DNA from: Acetobacteraceae bacterium
Lineage (GTDB): Bacteria > Pseudomonadota > Alphaproteobacteria > Acetobacterales > Acetobacteraceae
DNA: 6,706 nt
Reading direction: 5' to 3'
Assembly: GCA_947476855.1 (NCBI GenBank)
Contig: CANJSR010000281.1
Span: 1-6,706, forward strand
Position 1 is the first letter of the stretch. Every line of letters starts with the position of its first letter. The notes beneath the pieces are model-generated. The model worked only from the letters and a program-made list of their open reading frames with translations, did not search any database and had not been told where the DNA came from. Position numbers and translations under genes: made by a program. Shown piece after piece: positions 1-5,811 of this stretch.

Positions 1-27
1 GACGGCTCGTGGCTCGGCCGTCGACGG
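1..27 (-). terminator. Possible hairpin downstream of the HAD gene (weak, at window edge)
   Basis: GACGGC at 1-6 pairs with GCCGTC at 17-22 across a 10-nt loop, and a competing perfect palindrome CCGTCGACGG lies at 18-27. The structure starts 11 nt after the HAD stop codon, where a transcript terminator would be expected. Any U-tract would fall outside the window, so termination cannot be judged. Confidence 0.2.
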
Positions 28-37
28 TCTCAGTGTA

Positions 38-712
38 TCAGTCCGAAGAGCCACCCGTAAGCGCGATGAACCACTCGGAGAGCTGATACGCCGATTGCAC
101 ATGGATATCGGGCGCCGCGCGTTCAACGCCACCATCGTGTAATGCATTGCCGACAAGCACCGCGGTCACACCTGCCGCCCGGGCTGCCTGCATATCGAGC
201 GCCGTGTCTCCCAAATACCACACCGAGCGGCTGGGCTTATGGCCCATCCGTTCCAGCGCCATGAAGATTGGGGCCGGATCGGGCTTGTCCGCCCGCGCGT
301 CGCCCGCCCCGACGACGGCGGTGAAATGCGCGTCCCAGCCGAGATGCATGACCTCCCGCCGCAGGAAGTCGCCGGCCTTGTTGGAAACGACGCCCTGCGG
401 AAAGGCGGCGCCGGCCAGCAAGGCTTCCCGTGCACCGGGCATCGGCGTCACATGGTCCAGGTGCTTGTCGGTCAGCGTGCCGTAGAAAAGGTCGCGGGCT
501 TCTTCCCAGCGGTCGCCGAACATGACCGGGAAGCTCTCGCGCAGGGAAACGCGCACGCGGTCGCGTGTGTCCTCGGTCGTCCAGAGCGGCTTGTCGAAAT
601 GGGCGAAGACGGCGTTCAGCGCGGCGGTGATGCCGGCCCAGGCGTCCACTAGCGTGTTGTCCCAGTCATACAGCAGCAGGGTCGGACGCGGACCTGGAAC
701 GACGATGGTCAT
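38..712 (-). CDS. HAD-superfamily hydrolase, phosphoglycolate phosphatase-like
   Basis: This is a 224-residue cytosolic phosphatase of the haloacid dehalogenase superfamily, of typical length for the Gph/PGMB-like branch with a helical cap after motif I. Visible motifs: motif I DWDNT at residues 16-20 (nucleophile Asp16, acid/base Asp18); motif II VVSN at 108-111 (Ser110); motif III Lys143 in ADKPDP; motif IV GDTALD at 168-173, the Mg2+-binding acidic pair. Residues 21-100 are rich in helix, as expected for a C1 cap. The start is well supported: AAGGA lies 4 nt before the ATG. The ATG overlaps the stop of the upstream sulfotransferase-like gene (ATGA, 709-712), so the two are very probably translationally coupled. 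HAD substrates cannot be predicted from motifs. Phosphoglycolate is one option; a sugar-phosphate or nucleotide by-product related to the neighbouring transferase is another, which is inference from context only. Confidence 0.9.
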   Translation of the reverse strand: MTIVVPGPRPTLLLYDWDNTLVDAWAGITAALNAVFAHFDKPLWTTEDTRDRVRVSLRESFPVMFGDRWEEARDLFYGTLTDKHLDHVTPMPGAREALLAGAAFPQGVVSNKAGDFLRREVMHLGWDAHFTAVVGAGDARADKPDPAPIFMALERMGHKPSRSVWYLGDTALDMQAARAAGVTAVLVGNALHDGGVERAAPDIHVQSAYQLSEWFIALTGGSSD

Positions 713-2424
713 TGTTCCTTGTCCGCCGCGCGCAGGCGGCGGAACAGCATCCGCTCCAGACAGATGCCCAGCACGCGATCGTCATCCGCCCCGTTCAGGG
801 GGCGCGGCCGAGCGGCGCCCGGGACTGTGATGGTGAGGGCGAGGGGCTTGCCGGAGGCGGCGATGGCAGGGGGAACCTCGAACTCCACCATCGCCAGGGT
901 CTTGATGTCGCAGGCCCCGATCGCCTGCCCGTTCACGCCGATTTCCACCCGCTGGCTGGGCAGGATGGTGGGCACGACGAAGGGACGCATCAGCAACTGG
1001 ACCAGATAGGTCCCGTCCTCGGGGCAGGGCGGCAGCTCGACGGTGCTCTCGCTGCCGATCGACCAGGTGAAGTTGCGTTCGGAGGTCGACCAGCCGGTCT
1101 TGAGGTACTCGACGCCGGTGGAGCCAGCGCCGAAGGAGGCGGCATAGACTTCTTCCAGTGTCGGGCTGCCAGGCGCGAGGAGCGACGGCGTGACCAGGTA
1201 CCGGTTCACGAGCGGCGGTTCCTCGACCACGAACAGGCCGCGGGTGCCCTTTTCCCGTGCCTGCTGGCGTTCGCCGGTCAGGTCGGATGAGAACGCCACG
1301 ACGTCGCGCGGCAGGATCAGCTTCGCGAGCTGCTGGCCGGTGATCGCCGCCGAATCGGCCTTTTCCAGGCCCCAGGTAATCAGGTCGTAGAGCTTCTGGT
1401 CCTCGCCCGTCGCCTCGAACATCGCGGCGGCGTAGAAGCGCCGCGCCTCATGCAGGGTCAGCAACTGTTCCGAGCGGTTGTGGCGCGCGCTGTGGGGAAT
1501 GCCCCAACGTTCCCGCAGCCAGCGATTGTAACGCTCGGTTGTCGTGACCTCCACGTCGTTGGCGATGATCATGTCGATCGCCGCCTCAAACGAAAGGGCC
1601 TTGGAACTGGACAGATGCCGGCAGGCCTGGTTGGCGAAGGCGACGGCGGGGTGCAGCAGCGCCTGGACCACGAGGTCCTTGAGGTCGCGGTCCGACATGT
1701 TGGCAGGCAGCCCACCCGCCAGACCCAGATGGTTCAGCGTCACGACGGTGTCGGGATCGCGCCCGTTCGGGTCCTGGCGCAGCCGGCCGATGGCATAGTT
1801 CGCCTGGGAGACCATGAGAGCGATCGGGTCGCGGATGATGGAGAACACCTTGTCGCCCGGCCGCAGGCCGCAGCGGTCCAGGTAGGTGCCGAACTCCATA
1901 TGCCCGTAGACGAAGATGCGCTTGTGGAAGACCAGCGCGCGGGCCAGCCCGCCCAGAACCGACAGGAATTCGTCATCCGACAGCCAGCCGGGGCTTTCCA
2001 TGACCGACGGCAGCGGCATCTGCCGGCGGCCGAGTTTCATGGTCAGGTCCGTGCCGGCACATTTCGGGACGTGTATGAATACGTCTCGTGTCAACTCTGT
2101 AAACGACTGGAGAAACGCCGGCAGGATGCGGGTGCGGAATTCCTCGGACAGAATCGCCTGCTTGAAGGCCGTCCGCACGTCGTACCCGCCGGGCGCGATG
2201 CCCTGGCGGCGATCGCGCAGCGGCCGGCCCATCACGACCTGGGAGATTTCGGCCGGCCCGATACCGGTGAAATCAACGCGTGAGAGCAGGTCATCAAGGC
2301 CCGCGTCGCGATCGAACTGGGCCAGGAGATGAAAAACCTCCCGCGTCGTGCGAGGGGCCGGAAGGGGCATGTGCCAGACCCAGTCGGCTACGTCCCGCGG
2401 ATTGCCGCTTTCAGATTCAGACAT
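709..2424 (-). CDS. Sulfotransferase-like P-loop protein with C-terminal beta domain (third paralog)
   Basis: A 571-residue protein when started at the ATG at 2424. Residues 21-52 carry the helical segment shared with the two upstream paralogs (LPxPxT, then VFxLL, D, GLxxLL, DF). The P-loop domain follows: FIHVPKCAGTD at 116-126 is the 5'-phosphosulfate-binding loop and IIRDP with Ser206 (196-206) the 3'-phosphate motif, both typical of PAPS-dependent sulfotransferases. RWGIxxSxRxN near 306-316 is shared with the paralogs. It lacks their N-terminal beta-sandwich. Instead residues about 410-565 form a beta-rich domain with GWS at 444-446, a WS at 454-455, VNG at 497-499, and DDDRVLGICL near the end, like accessory domains attached to glycan-modifying enzymes. 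No signal peptide or membrane segment is seen. A GTG at 2451 would add nine residues, but neither start has a good Shine-Dalgarno; see the leader ORF. Sulfotransferase activity is a family inference and the acceptor is unknown. Confidence 0.85.
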   Translation of the reverse strand: MSESESGNPRDVADWVWHMPLPAPRTTREVFHLLAQFDRDAGLDDLLSRVDFTGIGPAEISQVVMGRPLRDRRQGIAPGGYDVRTAFKQAILSEEFRTRILPAFLQSFTELTRDVFIHVPKCAGTDLTMKLGRRQMPLPSVMESPGWLSDDEFLSVLGGLARALVFHKRIFVYGHMEFGTYLDRCGLRPGDKVFSIIRDPIALMVSQANYAIGRLRQDPNGRDPDTVVTLNHLGLAGGLPANMSDRDLKDLVVQALLHPAVAFANQACRHLSSSKALSFEAAIDMIIANDVEVTTTERYNRWLRERWGIPHSARHNRSEQLLTLHEARRFYAAAMFEATGEDQKLYDLITWGLEKADSAAITGQQLAKLILPRDVVAFSSDLTGERQQAREKGTRGLFVVEEPPLVNRYLVTPSLLAPGSPTLEEVYAASFGAGSTGVEYLKTGWSTSERNFTWSIGSESTVELPPCPEDGTYLVQLLMRPFVVPTILPSQRVEIGVNGQAIGACDIKTLAMVEFEVPPAIAASGKPLALTITVPGAARPRPLNGADDDRVLGICLERMLFRRLRAADKEQ

Positions 2425-2491
2425 ATGAATTGATTGGCACGCTCGCCACACACCCTACCGCCCTTGCGGGGGAGGTTTCAGTGGTTGGCAT
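2417..2491 (-). CDS. Possible 24-codon leader ORF overlapping the third sulfotransferase start
   Basis: An ATG at 2491-2489 opens a 24-residue frame, MPTTETSPARAVGCVASVPI then NSYV, ending in TGA at 2417-2419. A strong GGAGG lies at 2508-2504, 12 nt before the ATG (longer than ideal), and about 12 nt after the predicted transcription start. The frame runs over the ATG at 2424 of the sulfotransferase-like gene in another frame and stops within its codons 2-3, while that gene has no Shine-Dalgarno of its own. This is the geometry of a leader peptide that delivers ribosomes to the downstream start. The peptide resembles nothing I recognise and may matter only through its translation. It could also be a chance frame. 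Confidence 0.4.
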   Translation of the reverse strand: MPTTETSPARAVGCVASVPINSYV

Positions 2492-2526
2492 AGGCGTCCG
2501 TTTCCTCCGTTCGTCCAGAGAGGCGG

Positions 2527-2554
2527 AGTATACAGAACGCACCTTCCCTCGCAA
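2527..2554 (-). promoter_or_regulatory. Sigma70-like promoter for the third sulfotransferase and HAD genes
   Basis: Read on the minus strand, TTGCGA (2554-2549, four of six matches to TTGACA) is followed after 16 nt by TATACT (2532-2527, five of six matches to TATAAT). The predicted start near 2520 would give a leader of roughly 95 nt before the ATG at 2424. It sits in the only gap between genes that also carries a terminator-like sequence, as expected for the head of a separate transcript. Confidence 0.5.
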
Positions 2555-2555
2555 G

Positions 2556-2575
2556 AAAAACGGGGCGGCCGTCCC
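2556..2575 (-). terminator. Weak Rho-independent terminator after the second sulfotransferase
   Basis: On the minus strand GGGACGGCCGCCCC (2575-2562) can fold with a GGG/CCC stem around a short GC-rich core, followed by G and five T (2560-2556). It begins 34 nt after the stop codon at 2610. The stem is short and contains an A-C mismatch, so termination may be partial. The T-run ends one base before the -35 box of the next promoter. Confidence 0.35.
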
Positions 2576-2609
2576 AGGAGCCGGCGCTGGCCTCACCCGG
2601 CAATCCGCC

Positions 2610-3998
2610 CTACGCGACCCGTACGGAGGGCGCACCGCCCTGGCGCAGCCGATCGCTGATTTGGCCGAACAGGGTCTGGTCCTGGTCGCTGATCCCGTGC
2701 AGGTAGTCGATGTCCTCGGGTGGCAGGGATGACGCCGAGAGGAATTTCACCGACTCGTTCTTCCGCTCGCTCCGCCCGATTCCCCAGCGGCTGGACAGCC
2801 AGGATTCGTAGCACTCCGTATTGGTTACTTCCACGGAATGGCGGGCGAGCCGGTCCATGACCTTGTCCGCGGTGCCGCCGCCCAGCCAGAAGCACATGGG
2901 GTTCTTCAGGATGATCCGGTCTTCCCGCAGGATCCGGCGGCCGAGTTCGACCGCGTCCATCTTCTCCAGCGCCTCCGGCTCGAACGGCATCCCCAGCACG
3001 CGCAGCCAGCCCTTGGTGTCCAGGGCGGCGCGCCCGAGCCGCGCGTCGTTGCGGAAGCGGGTCAGGATGTAGTTGATGTGGGAAATCGCGATCCCGATCG
3101 GATCGCGCATGATCGTGAACACCCGGTCCGTCGGTCGGATCAGCCCCTGCGATTCGTAGTAGCCCAGGTTGACGTGCCCGCGGACATAGATGCTGTCCGA
3201 GAAGGGCAGGGACCGGACCAGCCGCCCAAGCTCGTCAAAGAAGGTGGGCTTGGGGGTGGCGACCGGATTGGCGAATTGCCGGTCGAGCGCCGGGTAGCGT
3301 TGCGCCAGGTTGAACGACAGATCGCTGCCGGCGCATTTCGGGATATGCACGAACATGCAGCGCTGCTTTTCCGGATAGGCCTTCAGCACCTGGGCAATGA
3401 TCTGGGTCTGAAGCGCGGCCGAGGTCAGCACGTCATACAGCCGGTCCTTCACCGATTGCGGCGTCCAGGCCTCGGTTGCTTCAGGCAGCTTGTCGTTTGG
3501 CAGCAGCTTGGCATAGTCGATGCCCTGGGCCGCGACCTCGGTGAAGTCGATCTGATTGAGCAGGTTGTACAGCCCCATCCGCGGATCGTACATCGCCAGC
3601 AGGTCGAACACCGCCCGCGCCGTGGTGGGACCGGGCAGATGGAAGAACACATTCGGCAGGCGCGCGTTCAGATCGGCCGGCACCTGCTTGGCATCCGCCG
3701 GCAGAATCGCATCCCCGGCGCCGACCAGCGCGCCGCTGGACGCATACCGGATTGTGACACGGCGCGTACCCGCGTCGGTCTTCAGCGGCTCGGGGAACAC
3801 GAAGTGGAAACCGTGCGGGCCGACGACCCGCGCCGCGGTGCCGCGCCGCTCGGGCCGGGGCTTGTCGCAGAGCGCGGTCGCGGAGCGCTTGCCGTCTATA
3901 TAAATCGCGATTTCAACGTGCTGGTCCGGGGCGGCATCGTCCATCGCCCATCCGGAGACTTCGGCATTTGAAATGACATCAACATGGCCACGCAGCAT
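2610..3998 (-). CDS. Sulfotransferase-like protein with N-terminal beta-sandwich (second tandem paralog)
   Basis: A 462-residue protein in three parts. Residues 1-100 form a beta-sandwich of the kind attached to glycan-modifying enzymes (GHVDVIS, SGWAMDD at 15-21, IDGK at 34-37, HGF at 62-64). Residues 121-152 are the helical segment shared by all three paralogs (LPGPTT, VFDLL, GLYNLL, DF). The P-loop domain has FVHIPKCAGSD at 216-226 (5'-phosphosulfate loop), GHVNLGYYE at 274-282, and IMRDP with Ser306 (3'-phosphate site); RWGIxxSxRxNES lies toward the C-terminus. It resembles the 5517-4138 product at roughly 60% of residues over the catalytic half. The ATG at 3998 is preceded by GAGGGG within a conserved hairpin. 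The 139-bp gap upstream holds an orphan moaD tail and no clear promoter or terminator, so the paralogs are probably co-transcribed. No signal peptide or membrane helix. Probable PAPS-dependent sulfotransferase; acceptor unknown. Confidence 0.9.
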   Translation of the reverse strand: MLRGHVDVISNAEVSGWAMDDAAPDQHVEIAIYIDGKRSATALCDKPRPERRGTAARVVGPHGFHFVFPEPLKTDAGTRRVTIRYASSGALVGAGDAILPADAKQVPADLNARLPNVFFHLPGPTTARAVFDLLAMYDPRMGLYNLLNQIDFTEVAAQGIDYAKLLPNDKLPEATEAWTPQSVKDRLYDVLTSAALQTQIIAQVLKAYPEKQRCMFVHIPKCAGSDLSFNLAQRYPALDRQFANPVATPKPTFFDELGRLVRSLPFSDSIYVRGHVNLGYYESQGLIRPTDRVFTIMRDPIGIAISHINYILTRFRNDARLGRAALDTKGWLRVLGMPFEPEALEKMDAVELGRRILREDRIILKNPMCFWLGGGTADKVMDRLARHSVEVTNTECYESWLSSRWGIGRSERKNESVKFLSASSLPPEDIDYLHGISDQDQTLFGQISDRLRQGGAPSVRVA

Positions 3999-4062
3999 GG
4001 GACCCCTCGTGCTTCTGGTCCCAATTACGGCGAAACCGTCTCAGCCGCCACCAATTTTCGGA
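3970..4062. repeat. 93-bp direct repeat, copy A (moaD tail, leader, first codons)
   Basis: Matches 5489-5581 at an offset of exactly 1519 bp with five mismatches (3990, 4000, 4013, 4037, 4042). It covers about ten codons of the second sulfotransferase-like gene, its 42-nt leader, and six codons plus stop matching the end of the moaD-like gene. Similarity falls sharply on both sides. Confidence 0.95.
3996..4023 (-). promoter_or_regulatory. Hairpin over the ribosome binding site, second sulfotransferase
   Basis: On the minus strand UGGGACC (4023-4017) pairs perfectly with GGUCCCA (4004-3998) across a 12-nt loop. The Shine-Dalgarno GAGGGG (4008-4003) lies half in the loop and half in the stem, and the last stem base is the A of the ATG. 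Folding should hinder initiation. The same stem is kept in the paralog leader, where one pair becomes G-U. A DNA operator with the same dyad is an alternative reading. Confidence 0.5.
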
Positions 4063-4085
4063 CTCCGAGTCTTCGCCACCGCCAT
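4041..4085 (-). pseudogene. Orphan moaD-like C-terminal tail left by tandem duplication
   Basis: Codons for P-K-I-G-G-G plus a stop (4061-4041) are the same as the end of the moaD-like gene at 5560-5580, with TGA in place of TAA. Upstream of that point the match to moaD is lost. A chance ATG at 4085 with nearby AGAGG makes a 14-residue frame, MAVAKTRSPKIGGG, ending 42 nt before the second sulfotransferase start, the same spacing as the real moaD stop to the first. The tail is best read as a duplication scar; whether the mini-frame is translated is unknown. Confidence 0.7.
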
Positions 4086-4137
4086 CCTTGCCTCTCGTCC
4101 CAGAAGGCGAGGGAGGTTTGGCCGCATGCGACGGGGA

Positions 4138-5517
4138 TCAGCCGATCCGGATGGAATCGCCGCCCGACACCCGTAGGCGTTCGGTGACATGCTGATACAG
4201 CTTGGTGTCTTCCTCGCTGATCCGATGCAGGTAGTCGAGGTCGTCGGCCGGAAGCGATTGCGCGGAGATGAACTTCTGCGACTCATTCCGACGGGCACTC
4301 TGGTCGATGCCCCACCGGCTGGCGAGCCAGGGTTCATAAGATTTCATGGTGGTCAGTTCGACCGCGCATTTGGCCAGACGTTCCAGTACCGTCTCGGCCG
4401 AACCGCCGCCGAGCCAGAAGCACATGTGGTTGTTCAGGATGATGCGGGGTTCGCGCAGGATCGTGTGCGCCAGGGACACGGCATCCATGCCGAGCAGCAT
4501 GTCAGGGTCGAACGAAAGGCCCAGGACCCGCAACCAACCCCGCGTGTCGGGGCGGGCGGTACCCACCTTGGCGTCGTTTCGAATGCGGGTCAGGATATAG
4601 TTGATATGTGAAATCGCGATGCCGATCGGATCACGCAGGATCGCAAACGCTTCATCCTCCGGTCGGATCAGGTCGTGCATCTCATAGTATCGAAGGTTGA
4701 CGTGACCCTGCACGAAGATGTCGTCACTGAATGGCAGGGTCCGCACCAGCCGGGCCAGCCCATCAATCAGGTCGGCGGGCGGTGTCACGGCCGGGTTGGC
4801 GAGCCGACGATCGAATGACGGATAGCGTCGCGTCATAAAATACGACAGATCGCTGCCGGCACATTTCGGTATGTGAATAAACAAATGGCGGCGCTTGTCT
4901 GGATAGGCCCGGAGAATTCTGGCGATGATCTGCTGCTGAAATTCCAGTGTCATCAGCGCGTCGTACAGCCGGTCCTTGGCCTCCTGAGGCGTCCATGTCC
5001 GTGGCGGCGCCGGCATTCTCAGGCCGCGCAGCACTGTCGCGTAATCCAGTCTCTTCGCGACCGGTACCGCGTAGTCCAATTGCTGTACCAGATTATACAG
5101 GCCCTGCTTTGGGTCATGCAGGCTCAGCAGCTCAAACACCTCGCGCGCGGTGGTCGGCGCGGGGACCTGATAGGCGCTGGTTGGCGGGCGGGCGTCGAGG
5201 TCAGGGGGCACGAACTTTGCGTGGCTCGGGAGGATCGCATCGCCGTTGGCCAGCAGGTTGCCGTTCTGAGCGAAACGGACCGTCACGCGACGAGGGGTCG
5301 GTGTGGTCGCAAGCGGTGGGTCAAACCGGTAGGCGAACGCATGACCGGGAGCACCTACGCCCTGACGCGGTTCCGGCGGTGGCTCGCATGGGATGGTGGC
5401 CAGTCTTTTGCCATCAACGAAAAGCGCTATCGACGGTTGTTCCAGTGGCGTGGTGTCGTCGAATGCCCAACCGGAAATCTCGGTCTCGGAAATGACATCA
5501 ACATGGCCGCGCAGCAT
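4138..5517 (-). CDS. Sulfotransferase-like protein with N-terminal beta-sandwich (first tandem paralog)
   Basis: A 459-residue protein with the same plan as the 3998-2610 product. Beta-sandwich at about 1-100 (SGWAFDD at 15-21, VDGK at 34-37, NGDAILP at 91-97); helical segment at 119-150 (VPAPTT, VFELL, GLYNLV, LDY); P-loop sulfotransferase domain with FIHIPKCAGSD at 213-223, GHVNLRYYE at 271-279, ILRDP at 293-297 with Ser303, MCFWLGGG at 365-372, and RWGIxxSxRxNES at 401-413. Lys219 is the expected P-loop lysine; the family often has Thr where Cys220-equivalent KCAG is found here. The ATG at 5517 follows GAGGGG by four bases and lies 42 nt after the moaD-like stop, so it probably shares that transcript. 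Some stretches use more A/T-rich codons than the flanking Mo-hydroxylase gene, compatible with separate origin. No signal peptide or membrane segment. Sulfation of a glycan or other surface precursor is inference. Confidence 0.9.
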   Translation of the reverse strand: MLRGHVDVISETEISGWAFDDTTPLEQPSIALFVDGKRLATIPCEPPPEPRQGVGAPGHAFAYRFDPPLATTPTPRRVTVRFAQNGNLLANGDAILPSHAKFVPPDLDARPPTSAYQVPAPTTAREVFELLSLHDPKQGLYNLVQQLDYAVPVAKRLDYATVLRGLRMPAPPRTWTPQEAKDRLYDALMTLEFQQQIIARILRAYPDKRRHLFIHIPKCAGSDLSYFMTRRYPSFDRRLANPAVTPPADLIDGLARLVRTLPFSDDIFVQGHVNLRYYEMHDLIRPEDEAFAILRDPIGIAISHINYILTRIRNDAKVGTARPDTRGWLRVLGLSFDPDMLLGMDAVSLAHTILREPRIILNNHMCFWLGGGSAETVLERLAKCAVELTTMKSYEPWLASRWGIDQSARRNESQKFISAQSLPADDLDYLHRISEEDTKLYQHVTERLRVSGGDSIRIG

Positions 5518-5581
5518 GAGACCCCTCGTGCGTCTGGTCCCAATTACGGCGAAACTGTCTTAGCCGCCACCAATTTTCGGA
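5489..5581. repeat. 93-bp direct repeat, copy B (moaD end, leader, first codons)
   Basis: Partner of 3970-4062, about 95% identical. Here the moaD part belongs to an intact gene, so this is the parental arrangement and the other copy the derived one. Confidence 0.95.
5515..5542 (-). promoter_or_regulatory. Hairpin over the ribosome binding site, first sulfotransferase
   Basis: On the minus strand UGGGACC (5542-5536) pairs with GGUCUCA (5523-5517) across a 12-nt loop. The pairing is complete with one G-U wobble where the paralog has G-C; another of the leader substitutions (5532) falls in the loop. The GAGGGG Shine-Dalgarno spans loop and stem, and the A of the ATG is in the stem. Confidence 0.5.
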
Positions 5582-5811
5582 ATGAGCACGATCTCGCTAT
5601 CAGGATGCAGAACCGCCCCGTAGGCGTCCTGGAAGATTTCGCCGTCGATAGCCACGGCCATCCCTTCCTCCACCTGCTTGCCCAGGCCTGGAAACCGCTG
5701 TTCCAGTTCCAGGACAAGCCGGCGAAAGGTGGTCGCCTCAACCTCGAATTCGGTTTGCCCGCCGGTGAGGGCCTGCATCGACGAACCCGAGGAGAGGACG
5801 ACCTTTGGCAT
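5560..5811 (-). CDS. MoaD/ThiS-like ubiquitin-fold sulfur carrier
   Basis: An 83-residue protein with the length and layout of the MoaD/ThiS family: N-terminal strand KVVL, a helix around residues 29-39 (FRRLVLELEQRF), PGL at 41-43, VAIDGE at 53-58, HPDSEIVLIP at 69-78, and a C-terminal Gly-Gly-Gly. In this family the terminal Gly-Gly is adenylated and converted to a thiocarboxylate that donates sulfur, for molybdopterin in MoaD and thiazole in ThiS. The start overlaps the stop of the Mo-hydroxylase gene (TGATG, one shared base), which implies translational coupling and a job linked to that enzyme's cofactor. No moaE is visible, so it may be a dedicated paralog rather than the housekeeping MoaD. 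The stop is 42 nt before the first sulfotransferase-like gene. Confidence 0.85.
   Translation of the reverse strand: MPKVVLSSGSSMQALTGGQTEFEVEATTFRRLVLELEQRFPGLGKQVEEGMAVAIDGEIFQDAYGAVLHPDSEIVLIPKIGGG

Noticed and set aside
2425..2451. GTG at 2451 as start of the third sulfotransferase-like gene
   Set aside because: It adds nine residues (MWRACQSIH) with no family match and has no good Shine-Dalgarno; the ATG at 2424 fits the leader-ORF overlap better. It is not fully excluded.
2455..2475. GC-rich inverted repeat CCGC-CCTT-GCGG upstream of the third transferase, as operator or terminator
   Set aside because: The stem is only four base pairs, common by chance at this base composition, and no T-run follows on the minus strand.
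2838..3971. Long plus-strand open frame of 377 codons, and similar ones at 1450-2283 and 4873-6033
   Set aside because: They lie antisense to well-supported genes in GC-rich DNA, contain no recognisable motif, and the last one runs across two genes and their spacer.
4041..4337. 98-codon minus-strand frame ending in the moaD-like tail, as a real gene
   Set aside because: Most of it overlaps the first sulfotransferase-like gene in another frame; only the last few codons resemble moaD.
3970..5581. Direct repeats as the ends of a mobile element or attachment sites
   Set aside because: There is no transposase or integrase, the repeat lies inside coding sequence at both ends, and the moaD tail explains it as duplication of a gene with its upstream junction.
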